The notes: generated from the letters alone by a model not told the origin. Shown: positions 1 through 9,225, numbered from the stretch's first letter. The stretch: DNA of 64,000 nt from Synechococcus sp. NOUM97013 (GCF_014279815.1 NZ_CP047941.1:2232001-2296000), one strand, 5' to 3'. Numbers and translations: made by a program.

Positions 1-765
1 CACACCGAGCCATCGATCCATGGCAGGAGGCTTGGCGGTGAGGATCGCTGCACCCCGCCCGAAGCGCTGCAAATCCGACACCAGTTCAGGATCGCCAAGC
101 TGGTGCTGACTGTCCAGCTGGGAGACATCCAGCGCCTGTTCAAGCGCACCGCGTCCAGACGCCAACAACAACAGATCGTCGTCAATCAACGCCGTGGCGA
201 TCGGCTGCGGATCTCGGCCGAGCAGGGCACCACGACCACTGATCAGGCCCATGCCGCGGTAACGGGAAATCTGCAGATCGGTCCCTGCAAGGCTCCGGGT
301 TTGCCAAAAGCGCTGAAGAAAACGCTTGGCCCCGTCTTCATCACGGCTCGACAGCGCCAGCACCCAACTGTCGGAGGGTGGAGCACCGACCTGAGAGGAG
401 GGTGCCTGGAGCACCGCCAAGCTGACCTCAGGACCAATCCAGCCCGCCAGTTCACTGCTGAAGTCAAGCCCCGCCAGAGCAAACGCTCCATCGCGCAGCT
501 GGCGGGTGCTCTCATTGACCAAACGGCGCTGACGCACCGGCGCGACGGCCTGGGCATAAGCCGGAACCTGCCGTGGATCCACAAGCCAGTGGAGCGTCAG
601 CGCAGCATCCCGTGGCATGAAGCGTGCGGCCCGCGGCAACGCGAGGGGTTGGTCGACGATGCGAAGCGGACTTTGACGCGCCATGGCCGACCACACCCCC
701 AGCGCAAGGGTGAGCAGCACCATCGCCGTAGCGGCCAGGGCCAGCAGGAACGAACGTCCCTTCAT
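1..765 (-). CDS. DUF3352-type secreted/membrane-anchored protein, 3' end beyond window
   Basis: The reverse strand is open from ATG at 765 to the window edge with no stop (255 codons seen), so the C-terminus is missing. The first 25 residues are a hydrophobic signal or anchor segment starting MKGRSFLLALAATAMVLLTL. The rest has the look of the cyanobacterial DUF3352 family: a segment on abundance-like values (FMPRDAALTLHW), 'ELAGWIGPEVSLAVL' and 'SWVLALSSRDEDGAKRFL'. Function of the family is unknown; it is expected to sit in the periplasm or be anchored to a membrane. It is transcribed away from the rhodanese gene, with 75 bases between the two starts. Identification rests on recalled family phrases, not on an alignment. 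Confidence 0.75.
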   Translation of the reverse strand, partial: MKGRSFLLALAATAMVLLTLALGVWSAMARQSPLRIVDQPLALPRAARFMPRDAALTLHWLVDPRQVPAYAQAVAPVRQRRLVNESTRQLRDGAFALAGLDFSSELAGWIGPEVSLAVLQAPSSQVGAPPSDSWVLALSSRDEDGAKRFLQRFWQTRSLAGTDLQISRYRGMGLISGRGALLGRDPQPIATALIDDDLLLLASGRGALEQALDVSQLDSQHQLGDPELVSDLQRFGRGAAILTAKPPAMDRWLGV

Positions 766-840
766 GAACGGACGGTGATGCGGTTGGGTTCATCTTCATC
801 CATCCGCGGGGGATCGCCAGTCCAACGCCAAACTGAATCC

Positions 841-1191
841 ATGAACGGACAAACCCCCAAGCCCCTGAAAGCGACTGAATTGAAGGCCTGGCTGACCAAC
901 AGCCCTGACCTCACGCTGGTCGACGTGCGCGAAGACCAGGAACTGACGATCGCGCCGTTCCCCCACACCGTGGAGCACCTACCCCTCAGCCAAGCGGAGG
1001 ACTGGATGGGCAGCATCAACAAGACGCTTTCAGGAGATGGCCCCGTGGTGGTGATTTGTCACGCAGGAGTGCGCAGCTGGAATTTCGGCTGCTGGCTGCT
1101 TCAGCAGCAACCTTCAAGGGAGGTCTGGAATCTGGAGGGCGGGATTGATGCCTGGAGCGTGACGGTCGATCCGTCCGTTCCCCGGTATTGA
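841..1191 (+). CDS. Single-domain rhodanese-like sulfurtransferase
   Basis: The 116-residue protein is one rhodanese domain. It shows the N-terminal 'LTLVDVRE' strand and the active-site loop CHAGVRS (catalytic Cys followed by a loop with Arg), then the C-terminal 'NLEGGIDAW' motif. Such stand-alone rhodaneses transfer sulfane sulfur from thiosulfate or persulfide carriers in the cytoplasm; the physiological donor and acceptor cannot be told. ATG at 841 is chosen because the long open frame upstream of it, back to base 103, is antisense to the DUF3352 gene and has no family signal. Confidence 0.88.
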   Translation: MNGQTPKPLKATELKAWLTNSPDLTLVDVREDQELTIAPFPHTVEHLPLSQAEDWMGSINKTLSGDGPVVVICHAGVRSWNFGCWLLQQQPSREVWNLEGGIDAWSVTVDPSVPRY

Positions 1192-1277
1192 GGCCCGTGC
1201 GAAGGTTTTGAAGACCACATCTTCATGACGAGAGGAATCCCGAACAGGGAATTCTCCTTACGATCGCTGCCAATCAG

Positions 1278-2279
1278 GTGACTGCTGTGGAGCTGCTGCC
1301 CCGACGTCAACAGGAGGTTCTGCAGGCCACGGTGCACCACTACGTCGACACCATCGAACCGGTGGGGAGTCGCACTTTGGTACAGCGCTTCGGCATCAAA
1401 GCCAGTTCGGCCACCGTGCGCTCCGCCATGGGCGCCCTGGAACAACGGGGCCTACTCACCCAGCCCCACACCTCAGCAGGACGGGTTCCCAGTCCCCAGG
1501 GTTATCGGCACTACGTCGACTGCCTGTTGCCGGAGCCGGGTGCCGGAGCCCAGCACCTCGAGCGTGAGCTCACACAGCTCAGCCTGCGTTGGGCTGCCCT
1601 CGACGATCTGCTGCTGCAACTGGCCAAGCGCCTCAGCGACTTCACAGGCCTCATGAGCCTGATCACGCCACCGCAACGCTCCCAAAGCCAGCTGCGTGCC
1701 ATCCGTCTGGTGCCCAGCGAAGACCGCCTGCTGGTGATGGTGGTGGCGGACTCCAGTCAGGCCCATCACCTCAATCTGCGCCTACCCCACGGCAGTGCCC
1801 ATCAGGTGAAGGCCCTAGAGCGATGGACTGACGACCAACTGAAGGGCAGTGGCCAGCTTGACTGGAACTGCCTGCCTCAGCAGCTGCAATCCTGCGGCCA
1901 GGCCCTCCACGATGCGCTGCAGAGCCGGGATCCCCTGCGCGGCCCCGGTGACCAAAGGGCCCTAGTGCACGGCGTGTCGCGTCTGGTGGCTGAACCGGAA
2001 TTCAGTGACAGCGATCGGGTCAGACCACTGCTGGAATTGATGGACAGCAACCCGGCGGCTTTCGCTCCCAGCAGACAGGGCTTTGGCGGCCGTGTCTGGA
2101 TTGGAGGAGAGCACCCTCAAACAGCCTTGCAGCACTGCTCAGTGGTGCAAGCGAGTTACAGAAGCGGAGATGGAAGCACCGGCCAAGTTGCCCTAATCGG
2201 GCCGATGCGCATGGCCTATGCCACAGCTCGTGCAGCCGTGACGTGTGTCGCAAGGACCCTCAACCATCTGCTGAGCTGA
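1278..2279 (+). CDS. hrcA: Heat-inducible transcription repressor HrcA
   Basis: HrcA represses groESL and dnaK-type chaperone genes by binding CIRCE operators. The 333-residue protein (usual length about 340) starts with a winged-helix region (residues 5-75: 'RQQEVLQATVHHYVDT', 'PVGSRTLVQRFGI', 'SSATVRSAMGALE') with the typical 'TSAGRVPSPQGYRHYVD' that follows it, then the GAF-like effector domain. The end 'GQVALIGPMRMAYATARAAV' is also family-typical. The start is GTG. No CIRCE inverted repeat (TTAGCACTC-N9-GAGTGCTAA) was seen upstream, so autoregulation through CIRCE is not supported here. It ends 87 bases from the convergent trpB. Confidence 0.95.
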   Translation: MTAVELLPRRQQEVLQATVHHYVDTIEPVGSRTLVQRFGIKASSATVRSAMGALEQRGLLTQPHTSAGRVPSPQGYRHYVDCLLPEPGAGAQHLERELTQLSLRWAALDDLLLQLAKRLSDFTGLMSLITPPQRSQSQLRAIRLVPSEDRLLVMVVADSSQAHHLNLRLPHGSAHQVKALERWTDDQLKGSGQLDWNCLPQQLQSCGQALHDALQSRDPLRGPGDQRALVHGVSRLVAEPEFSDSDRVRPLLELMDSNPAAFAPSRQGFGGRVWIGGEHPQTALQHCSVVQASYRSGDGSTGQVALIGPMRMAYATARAAVTCVARTLNHLLS

Positions 2280-2366
2280 TGGGGTAGAGAGCAACAGCCG
2301 AGGATTCAAATGATCACGGCGAGCCAGTGGTTCTGGACTGCGTGATCGAGTCCATCTCTCCACCGG

Positions 2367-3617
2367 TCAGAGAGCGTCTCCCAAACGCTCCGCAACGGCA
2401 TTGACATCCTTGTCGCCGCGTCCGGAGCAATTGATCACCAGTTCCGTGCCATCGGCCAGGGTGGGACAGAGGGTTTCCAGCCAGGCAAAGGCGTGGGCGG
2501 TTTCCAAGGCTGGAATGATTCCCTCCAACCGACTGACCAGCTGCAGGGCCTCCAAGGCTTGCGTGTCAGTGACAGCGCCATATTCAGCACGGCCGATCTC
2601 ACGCAGGTAGCTGTGCTCGGGACCGACACCGGGGTAGTCCAATCCGGCACTGATCGAATGGGCTTCCTGAACCTGCCCGTCCTCATCCTGAAGCAGCAGG
2701 CTCATGGCACCGTGAAGAACGCCGACGCGGCCTTCGGTCATGGTGGCGGCATGACGCCCTGTGGCCACGCCATCTCCAGCGGCTTCAACGCCGATCAGGC
2801 GCACATCACGGCATTCCACAAATGGGTGGAACAGGCCCATGGCATTGGAACCACCACCCACACAGGCCATCAGCACGTCCGGGAGCCGTCCGAACGCCTC
2901 ACGGCATTGCGCCCGGGTCTCTTCGCCGATCACGGCATGGAAATCGCGCACCAACATTGGATAAGGGTGTGGCCCAGCCACAGAACCCAGGATGTAGTGG
3001 GTGGTTTCCACATTGGTGACCCAGTCTCGGATGGCCTCGCTGGTGGCGTCCTTCAACGTTGCGGTCCCTGCCGTCACCGGCTGGACCGTGGCACCGAGAA
3101 GACGCATGCGGAACACGTTCAGCGCCTGACGGCGCATGTCTTCAGCACCCATGTAGACGACGCACTCAAGCCCGAAACGGGCGCAGACCGTGGCAGTAGC
3201 CACGCCATGCTGGCCAGCGCCGGTTTCGGCGATGATCCGCTTCTTGCCCATCCGCAGCGCCAGCAATGCCTGCCCCAAGGCGTTGTTGATCTTGTGCGCG
3301 CCGGTGTGATTCAGGTCTTCACGCTTCAACCAGATGCGTGGGCCACCATCGGCTCGGCGGTAGTGGGCGGTCAAACGCTCCGCTTCATAAAGCGGGGTAG
3401 CGCGACCCACGTAGGTCTTGAGCAGCCGGTTCAATTCGGTGGTGAAGGCCGGATCCTTCCAGGCCTCTGCCGCGGCCACCTCCAGCTCGGCAAGCGCTGG
3501 CATCAGGGTTTCGGGCACGTACTGCCCACCAAAGCGGCCGAAGCGCCCGGAGGACGCTGGCCGAGAGGTCACGGCCAAATCCTGGGCAGTGGGCTGAGAA
3601 GGCAGGGTGCTGGTCAC
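2367..3617 (-). CDS. trpB: Tryptophan synthase beta chain
   Basis: TrpB condenses indole with serine to make tryptophan, in an alpha2-beta2 complex with TrpA. The 416-residue protein has the N-terminal '[19 protein letters not shown]', the PLP lysine motif [14 protein letters not shown], the '[12 protein letters not shown]' loop and the phosphate-binding 'VGGGSNAMG'. It is full length for the family. The start is GTG at 3617; the first 25 residues are poorly conserved. trpA is not adjacent, so trp genes are dispersed here (a trpG/pabA-type gene lies at 30448). Confidence 0.97.
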   Translation of the reverse strand: MTSTLPSQPTAQDLAVTSRPASSGRFGRFGGQYVPETLMPALAELEVAAAEAWKDPAFTTELNRLLKTYVGRATPLYEAERLTAHYRRADGGPRIWLKREDLNHTGAHKINNALGQALLALRMGKKRIIAETGAGQHGVATATVCARFGLECVVYMGAEDMRRQALNVFRMRLLGATVQPVTAGTATLKDATSEAIRDWVTNVETTHYILGSVAGPHPYPMLVRDFHAVIGEETRAQCREAFGRLPDVLMACVGGGSNAMGLFHPFVECRDVRLIGVEAAGDGVATGRHAATMTEGRVGVLHGAMSLLLQDEDGQVQEAHSISAGLDYPGVGPEHSYLREIGRAEYGAVTDTQALEALQLVSRLEGIIPALETAHAFAWLETLCPTLADGTELVINCSGRGDKDVNAVAERLGDAL

Positions 3618-3656
3618 GAATGCAGCTGACCGCGTGACGGCCGTTGAAGCGTGCGA

Positions 3657-4616
3657 TCAGCGTAAGCAGGCGATCACGCGATGCCGCGGATCACAGGCGC
3701 TGATCTGCAGATCATGAAAGCCGGCCGCCTTCAACGCCGCTTCCATATCCAGGTTGAAGTACTGCTCGATGTACGGCTCAGTGCTCTTCAACAGCGTGGC
3801 CACGGCGGCGGGAAGACGCTGCAGCACGGACGACGCAGGGTCCTGATCCACCATCACCAGCGCACCGCCGGGACGCAATAGACGGGCGGCCTCAGCCAAC
3901 ACCGCATGGGTGGCCTCCTGCGGCAGTTCGTGGCACACGAACTGCAGGCTGATCAGATCAAATGAGTCTTTTGGCAGACCTGTGTCCTCCGCTGCCGCAT
4001 GCAACCACCCATCAACGAGCCCATCCGGGTCTCGCACGCGGGCCACGGCCAGCATGTCCGGTGACAGATCCAGTCCCTGAACGCGCGGACGGGGCTCCTG
4101 ACGGTCGTCCGCTCTCTGATGCAGCCAGCTGGCCAGATGCTGCGTGCTCACCCCGACTGAACAACCCAAATCCAGCACCTGCTGCATGGATCCATCAAGC
4201 AGGGGAGTAACGGCACCATGGATCGCATCCCGCAAGCGCGTCTGCGCCAGATCCGGCGACAGCACCTCTTCGGGCCAGATGCGCAGTGCCATCGCATCGG
4301 TGGCCTGTTCGGCTTCGGCAGCGGCCTGCCAACAGAGATTGCCCTGCTCGTAGGCATGGAAGCGAGCCAAGTAGTACTGAGGCGGCTGCAACCCAGCCAT
4401 GACGGAACTGGCACGCAATGACGCGGCCGCTTCATGCAACTCACGGCGTCGGGCACGCCAGGGGATGCCGTTGCGTTCCGCCGTCCGGATGATCAGCTGG
4501 CGAGCCTGAAAGAAGAGCGGACGCCGCAGCAAGCCAATGCTGATCAACCGTTCGATCCAGCGGCCGAGCCCTTGACTGGAATCAGCCCATTGGGGTGAAG
4601 GTGCGGAGTCGGTCAT
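3657..4616 (-). CDS. Class I SAM-dependent methyltransferase
   Basis: The protein is 319 residues from ATG at 4616. Residues about 1-140 are a helical N-terminal region found in cyanobacterial homologues; the Rossmann methyltransferase core follows, with motif I 'VLDLGCSVGVSTQHLA', motif II acidic end 'VQGLDLSPDML', 'FDLISLQFVCHELP' and the post-IV 'RLLRPGGALVMVDQDP'. The substrate is unknown. The frame stays open to 5024, but that extension is antisense to the SUI1 gene and unlike the family, so the start at 4616 is preferred. It lies head to head with SUI1, 39 bases apart. Confidence 0.85.
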   Translation of the reverse strand: MTDSAPSPQWADSSQGLGRWIERLISIGLLRRPLFFQARQLIIRTAERNGIPWRARRRELHEAAASLRASSVMAGLQPPQYYLARFHAYEQGNLCWQAAAEAEQATDAMALRIWPEEVLSPDLAQTRLRDAIHGAVTPLLDGSMQQVLDLGCSVGVSTQHLASWLHQRADDRQEPRPRVQGLDLSPDMLAVARVRDPDGLVDGWLHAAAEDTGLPKDSFDLISLQFVCHELPQEATHAVLAEAARLLRPGGALVMVDQDPASSVLQRLPAAVATLLKSTEPYIEQYFNLDMEAALKAAGFHDLQISACDPRHRVIACLR

Positions 4617-4655
4617 CACAGGGACGGCAGGATGGTGGGCGGATGGATCAAAGCG

Positions 4656-4982
4656 ATGCCCAAAGGAGGTTGGCAGGAATTCAGCAGCGCCGACAGTCTG
4701 AAGCGACCAAGCAACCCAGCGGCTGACTCCACCCCGAAGGCGCAGCAGATGGTGCGCGTACAGCCCACCCGAGGTGGCAAAGGTGGCAAAACCGTCACCG
4801 TGATCCGGGGACTCGAATTGGATCAGGCCGGCTTCAAGAACCTGCTCAAGAAGCTGAAGACACGCATCGGCAGCGGTGGCACGGCCAAGGATGGCGTGAT
4901 CGAACTGCAGGGCGATCAGGTGGATCTCGCGCTGGAGCTGCTCACCAAGGAGGGCTATCGACCCAAGCGCGCCGGTGGTTGA
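4656..4982 (+). CDS. SUI1/eIF1-like translation factor (YciH family)
   Basis: This 108-residue protein carries a C-terminal SUI1 fold: 'RGGKGGKTVTVIRGLE', 'LLKKLKTRIGSGGTAKDG' and 'IELQGDQVDLALELLTKEGYRPKRAGG'. Eukaryotic eIF1 guards start-codon selection; bacterial YciH proteins are thought to act on initiation-complex fidelity, but the role in cyanobacteria is not established. ATG at 4656 (MPKGGWQEF) is chosen over 4632 because the conserved N-terminus of the family starts there. It is followed closely by cysC, probably in one transcript. Confidence 0.9.
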   Translation: MPKGGWQEFSSADSLKRPSNPAADSTPKAQQMVRVQPTRGGKGGKTVTVIRGLELDQAGFKNLLKKLKTRIGSGGTAKDGVIELQGDQVDLALELLTKEGYRPKRAGG

Positions 4983-5027
4983 GGGACAATGGCGGACCGA
5001 GATGGCGGATCGAAACCGCCGCAACCC

Positions 5028-5675
5028 ATGACCGCTTCCTCCAGTTACGGCCAGCTCACCAACCAGGGTGCGTCAACCAACATCGCCTGGCACCACGCCT
5101 CAGTTGACAGGCAGGCCCGTGCTGGCCAGCGGGGACATCGCAGCGCGATTCTCTGGTTCACCGGTCTGAGCGGTGCTGGCAAAAGCACCCTGGCCAATGC
5201 GGTGAACCAGGCGCTGTTCGAGCGAGGGCTGACGACTTACGTGCTCGATGGCGACAACATCCGCCACGGCTTGTGCAAAGACTTGGGCTTTTCCGACGCG
5301 GATCGTGAAGAGAACATCCGCCGCATCGGGGAGGTGTCGAAACTGTTTCTGGATGCCGGAACGATTGTTCTGACCGCCTTTGTATCGCCGTTCCGGGCCG
5401 ATCGCGACAAAGCCAGGGCCCTTGTGGCCGAGGGGGATTTCATTGAAATCTTCTGTTCCGCCGACCTGAGTGTCTGCGAAGAGCGCGACACGAAGGGGCT
5501 ATATGCCAAGGCCCGCGCCGGTGAAATCAAGGAATTCACAGGGATCTCCAGCCCTTATGAGGCACCCGAAACGCCAGAACTCTCTGTCGACACCGGTGCC
5601 GCCGATTTGAACGCCTGTGTGGAGCAGGTGGTGAACGCACTGATCTCCAGGGACATCATTCCGACCCAGAGCTGA
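5028..5675 (+). CDS. cysC: Adenylylsulfate (APS) kinase
   Basis: CysC phosphorylates APS to PAPS in sulfate assimilation and for sulfotransfer. The P-loop GLSGAGKSTLA, the 'VLDGDNIRHGL' and 'RRIGEVSKLFLDAG' segments, 'AFVSPFRADRD' and 'KEFTGISSPYEAPETPEL' mark a complete kinase of about 215 residues. ATG at 5028 (MTASSSYGQL) is preferred; ATG at 4989 in the same frame, six bases after SUI1, would add 13 residues. The 3' end overlaps the convergent AI-2E permease gene by 20 bases. Confidence 0.95.
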   Translation: MTASSSYGQLTNQGASTNIAWHHASVDRQARAGQRGHRSAILWFTGLSGAGKSTLANAVNQALFERGLTTYVLDGDNIRHGLCKDLGFSDADREENIRRIGEVSKLFLDAGTIVLTAFVSPFRADRDKARALVAEGDFIEIFCSADLSVCEERDTKGLYAKARAGEIKEFTGISSPYEAPETPELSVDTGAADLNACVEQVVNALISRDIIPTQS

Positions 5676-6738
5676 ATGCCCCGGACGCCAGGGGAATCCC
5701 CTGGCGCGCGGCCCAGGCATCCACAAGCGTTTTGAAGCTGCTGGCGACAGGCACCGCCAGCAACAAACCCAGCAGTTCGCCGAACCCATAGAGATCTCCT
5801 GCCTTTGCACCCAAAGGCAGCGCGATCAGCAGCCAAGCCGGTTGCAACCCCACGATGCTTCCCATCAATCGGGGCTGAATGACCTGGTCGACAATCTGAC
5901 CCACCAGGATGGCGGCCACCAGAATCTCAAGCCCTGTGCCCAGGTCCTGGAAGGCCAGCAAAGCACTGACCGCAACGATGGTGAAGGCGCTGGCATAGGG
6001 GATCAGCGTGGTGAAGCCGATCAGCACAGCAAACAGAACTCCGTAGGGAATCTGCAGCACGGTGAAGACGACGATCTGACCCAGGGCCAAGATCAAGGCC
6101 AACAACACCTGACCAGCGAAATAACCACGGAACGTACGCACCATGGTGCGCACCACCAGATCGCGCCAGTCCTGCGGCAACCAGCGGGCAAGACCTGCCG
6201 TAATCGCCTCACCACCGAGCAGAAAAAACACCGCCAGCACCAGCACGATCACGGTGTTGATCGTGGTGCCAAGGGTGGCCCCGAGGATGCCCAGCAACCT
6301 CTGGCTCAACTGACTGGCCAGGCGGCTCAGGCGAGTGAGCAGGTCACTGCTGAGATCACCGAATTCACTGGGTAGTCCACGCTCTACGGCCCAATCCTGC
6401 AAACGATTGACCAGAGCCTCCGACGACGCCAAAAATCCGGGTAAGGCATTGATCAGCTGGCCGAGCTGATCAATCAGCAGCGGCACGAGCGTGACACCGG
6501 CGAAAACCAACGCACCGATGGTGAACAAGGTCACCATCACGATCGCGAGCCAGCGAGGCAGGCCTCGCCCCGTGAGCCAGCGGCAGGGGATGTCGAGCAG
6601 GAAGGCGATCAGTGCCGCGGTGAGGAACAAACCCGGGAACGGCGCCAGAGGCAACAGCAGCTGACGAAGGACATAGAGGTTGAGGGTCAGCAACGGCAGG
6701 GCCAGCCCCCATCGCATCCAGGCCGGCCAGGTGGTCAT
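5656..6738 (-). CDS. AI-2E family transporter (UPF0118 permease)
   Basis: A 360-residue integral membrane protein with seven or eight predicted hydrophobic segments arranged as in the AI-2 exporter (TqsA/YdiK) superfamily: two at the N-terminus, a soluble stretch (residues about 90-150), then 'LARWLPQDWRDLV', 'TFRGYFAGQVLLALILALG' and 'VDQVIQPRLMGSIVGLQP', which are typical of the family. In cyanobacteria the substrate is unknown; export of a small molecule or Na+/H+ exchange has been proposed for relatives. Transcribed in the same direction as, and 19 bases after, the 206-residue membrane protein gene. Confidence 0.9.
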   Translation of the reverse strand: MTTWPAWMRWGLALPLLTLNLYVLRQLLLPLAPFPGLFLTAALIAFLLDIPCRWLTGRGLPRWLAIVMVTLFTIGALVFAGVTLVPLLIDQLGQLINALPGFLASSEALVNRLQDWAVERGLPSEFGDLSSDLLTRLSRLASQLSQRLLGILGATLGTTINTVIVLVLAVFFLLGGEAITAGLARWLPQDWRDLVVRTMVRTFRGYFAGQVLLALILALGQIVVFTVLQIPYGVLFAVLIGFTTLIPYASAFTIVAVSALLAFQDLGTGLEILVAAILVGQIVDQVIQPRLMGSIVGLQPAWLLIALPLGAKAGDLYGFGELLGLLLAVPVASSFKTLVDAWAARQGIPLASGAFSSGSE

Positions 6739-6757
6739 TGCTGCACTGCGGCGATGT

Positions 6758-7378
6758 TCAAAAGGGGCTGAGCTTGGAGGAAGCGTTCACGTAATGGCAC
6801 CAGAAAGCAAGCCAGGCTGCAATGCCCAGAAATTTCGCCCCCTCCTCGAACAGCTGAACCGTTTCGTAAGACGCCGGGAACACTCCCTGGAACGCATCAA
6901 TCAACACGGATGAACCCAGCAGGATCACTGCGAGAACAAATGAATCGCCTCCGAACCGTCTCAAGGCTCCGCGAAAGCGAACCAACAACAAAACGCTGAA
7001 CACCGCATAGGTGACGTAAAGGAATGACTCGCCCAGATAACGGTCATGGACCAGGAACATGTCATCGAGACAGAGCCAGAGCGAGAAGCCACCACCACAG
7101 AACGCGAACTGTCGGTGCACCACAGATCCTTTGATCTGACCAGTGGACGCAGCGAACAAGGCGATCGCCGCTGCGGCCATCCAGAGCAGGTAACCGACGC
7201 TTGAGAGAAAGCCCTGGCCGAGTGGCGCACCACAATCCTGAGCCAGATCACGGAGCACCTTGGTGGAACTGATGCCTTCCGCCGCACTCCAGCTGAGCGC
7301 GACTCCGTAGATCACAGCCGCCGGCAACAGCGCCTTCAGCAACGTGGGGCGCAAGGTGGATGATTGGCCGCGTCGCAT
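6758..7378 (-). CDS. Multi-spanning membrane protein of unknown function, coupled to purE
   Basis: The 206-residue protein has about five to six hydrophobic segments (residues 13-30, 60-80, 90-105, 115-135, 147-165, 180-195) and a polar, acidic motif 'CLDDMFLVHDRYLGE' between two of them, which is its most distinctive feature. I do not recognise a named family. Its start codon overlaps the purE stop codon by one base (TGATG), so translation is probably coupled. It may form one transcription unit with purE and the AI-2E permease. Confidence 0.75.
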   Translation of the reverse strand: MRRGQSSTLRPTLLKALLPAAVIYGVALSWSAAEGISSTKVLRDLAQDCGAPLGQGFLSSVGYLLWMAAAAIALFAASTGQIKGSVVHRQFAFCGGGFSLWLCLDDMFLVHDRYLGESFLYVTYAVFSVLLLVRFRGALRRFGGDSFVLAVILLGSSVLIDAFQGVFPASYETVQLFEEGAKFLGIAAWLAFWCHYVNASSKLSPF

Positions 7379-7965
7379 CAGCGCATCTGGTCGAGATAGT
7401 CCTGACTGCCCAACTGCATCAGGCGGGCGTCCTTGGTCACCACCGTGTCATGAAGCGTCTGGCGATAGGTCTCCAGCCGTTCAGCCAACGCCCCGCCCTC
7501 CACCGCAAGAATCTGGGCGGCCAGCAATCCGGCATTCAAACCACCGCCGATGGCCACTGTCGCCACTGGGATCCCGCCCGGCATCTGCACGATGGAGTGG
7601 AGGGAATCAACACCGGAGAGTGCACGGCTCTGCACCGGCACGCCGATCACCGGCAAGGTGGTCAGAGACGCCACCATCCCCGGTAGGTGAGCGGCGCCTC
7701 CAGCACCGGCCACGATCACCTTGAAACCTCGGGTGCGAGCCTGCTGGGCAAAAGCCACCATTTCCAAGGGCGTGCGGTGGGCCGAGAGCACCCGCACCTC
7801 GACGCTGATCCCCAGCTGCTGCAGGATCTCGACGGCCGGATGCAGGCTGGGGAGATCGGAATCACTGCCCATGATCACGGCGACCTGTGGCGTGGCTTCT
7901 GAATCGGAGGAGACGGAGGACGACACGGGAGCGGGCAAGAACCAGGTGGACAGCAAGACTGCCAT
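7378..7965 (-). CDS. purE: N5-carboxyaminoimidazole ribonucleotide mutase
   Basis: PurE converts N5-CAIR to CAIR in purine synthesis. The 195-residue protein has the class I signatures '[12 protein letters not shown]', 'VLSAHRTP' (catalytic His), '[17 protein letters not shown]' and '[27 protein letters not shown]' in part. The first 27 residues are not conserved, so the true start could lie slightly downstream. It is divergent from nagA with 32 bases between the starts, and its stop overlaps the next membrane-protein start. Confidence 0.95.
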   Translation of the reverse strand: MAVLLSTWFLPAPVSSSVSSDSEATPQVAVIMGSDSDLPSLHPAVEILQQLGISVEVRVLSAHRTPLEMVAFAQQARTRGFKVIVAGAGGAAHLPGMVASLTTLPVIGVPVQSRALSGVDSLHSIVQMPGGIPVATVAIGGGLNAGLLAAQILAVEGGALAERLETYRQTLHDTVVTKDARLMQLGSQDYLDQMR

Positions 7966-7997
7966 CGTCCCGCACCGGCATCAGCCGGACCACCTGC

Positions 7998-9152
7998 ATG
8001 CGTCGGATCACTGATGTACGGCTGCCGCAACGTCCCGGGCACCGGGAGGGCACCGGACTGCACTGGCTGACCGTCGATGATCAGGGACGGATCGCTGCCG
8101 CAGGTCCCATGCCGTCCGGCAGGGCAATGGAGGGCGAAAGCTGGGCAGGAGACCGCCTGAGCCCCAGAGGCATCGACCTGCAGATCAACGGGGGACTCGG
8201 ACTGGCATTCCCCGAACTTGAGGGAAGCGATGTTCCAAGGATTGAACAGCTCCTGGAGCTGCTGTGGCGCGATGGCGTGGAGGCGATTGCGCCAACACTG
8301 GTGACTTGTGCCGTGGAGCCTCTGCGCCGTGCATTGACAGTGCTGCGTGAGGCGCGCAATAGGCACCAACCTGGACGGTGCCGCCTGCTGGGGGCCCATC
8401 TGGAGGGACCCTTTCTGGCGGAAGCACGCCGTGGCGCCCACCCCGCCGAACACATCGCCGCCCCGAGCCTGCAGGCCCTGGAGCAACGCATCAGTGGTTT
8501 CGAAGCTGACATCGCCCTGATCACCCTGGCGCCGGAACAAGCAGGCGGTGAGCAGCTGGTGCAACATCTCGGCGCACTGGGAATCACGACGGCACTGGGT
8601 CACAGCACGGCCGATGCCGACCAGGCTGCACAGGCCTTTGATCAAGGCGTGCGCATGCTCACCCACAGCCTCAATGCCATGCCGGGCCTGCACCACCGCG
8701 CCCCAGGGCCGGTGGGAGAAGCCTGCAGGCGAGGCAATGTTGCCCTGGGCCTGATCGCGGATGGCGTGCATGTTCACCCCACCATGGCGGTGCTGCTGCA
8801 ACGCCTCGCAGGAGATCAACTGGTGCTGGTGAGCGATGCCCTGGCGCCCTATGGACTCGACGATGGCGAGCACCGCTGGGATGAACGGGTGCTGCTAGTG
8901 CATGACGGCACCTGCCGGCTCGAGGACGGCACACTCGCGGGCGTCACGCTTCCGCTGTTGGAAGGAAGCTGCCGTCTAGCCCGGTGGAGCGGTGATGCAG
9001 ATGGGGCGATCTGGGCCGCCACCATGGCGCCACGTTTCGTTCTCGATCCATCCGGCGCTGAGCCACAGCTCATCGGCACCACCTTGAACAACCTGCTCCG
9101 CTGGCATTGGAACGCGCAGGATCAACAGTTGAGCTGGCAAGAGGCTGCATAA
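7998..9152 (+). CDS. nagA: N-acetylglucosamine-6-phosphate deacetylase
   Basis: NagA removes acetate from GlcNAc-6-P, a step in amino-sugar recycling and chitin use. The 384-residue amidohydrolase shows metal-ligand motifs HLEGPFL and 'TALGHSTAD', the substrate loop 'RGAHPAEH', 'THSLNAM' and the catalytic Asp in 'VSDALAPYG'. ATG at 7998 is chosen since the open frame upstream is antisense to purE and arginine-rich. No nagB or GlcNAc transporter lies beside it. The presence of a carbohydrate-binding protein at 45661 makes a link to amino-sugar use conceivable but unproven. Confidence 0.93.
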   Translation: MRRITDVRLPQRPGHREGTGLHWLTVDDQGRIAAAGPMPSGRAMEGESWAGDRLSPRGIDLQINGGLGLAFPELEGSDVPRIEQLLELLWRDGVEAIAPTLVTCAVEPLRRALTVLREARNRHQPGRCRLLGAHLEGPFLAEARRGAHPAEHIAAPSLQALEQRISGFEADIALITLAPEQAGGEQLVQHLGALGITTALGHSTADADQAAQAFDQGVRMLTHSLNAMPGLHHRAPGPVGEACRRGNVALGLIADGVHVHPTMAVLLQRLAGDQLVLVSDALAPYGLDDGEHRWDERVLLVHDGTCRLEDGTLAGVTLPLLEGSCRLARWSGDADGAIWAATMAPRFVLDPSGAEPQLIGTTLNNLLRWHWNAQDQQLSWQEAA

Positions 9153-9157
9153 ACCAA

Positions 9158-9225
9158 GCGCTGCTCAGAAACAAGCACTGCTGAGAACAGAACGCTGCTC
9201 TCGAACGAGAAGCTGCGTAGGATCC
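9158..9225 (+). repeat. Imperfect 17-bp tandem repeats upstream of chlM
   Basis: Three consecutive 17-base units at 9158-9174, 9175-9191 and 9192-9208 share the pattern G/A-C-A/G-CTGCTC/G-A/T-C/G-A-A-ACA/GA; a fourth weaker unit follows at 9209-9225. They fill most of the gap between nagA and chlM. Function unknown; they may be a chance duplication or direct repeats for a regulator. Confidence 0.5.

Noticed and set aside
103-840. Long plus-strand frame continuous with the rhodanese
   Set aside because: It is antisense to the DUF3352 gene, is Arg/Gln/His-rich like other GC-driven shadow frames, and the rhodanese family starts at 841.
1192-1277. Possible CIRCE or terminator between the rhodanese and hrcA
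   Set aside because: GGAATCCC...GGGAATTC is only an imperfect inverted repeat, with the wrong sequence and spacing for CIRCE and no T-tract.
2280-2366. tRNA-like TTCAAAT in the hrcA-trpB gap
   Set aside because: No cloverleaf arms or acceptor stem can be drawn around it.
2493-3629. 378-codon plus-strand frame
   Set aside because: It lies wholly opposite trpB, which has full family motifs; no recognisable domain in the antisense product.
7875-8873. 332-codon minus-strand frame
   Set aside because: Antisense to nagA and its start region; composition is that of a shadow frame.
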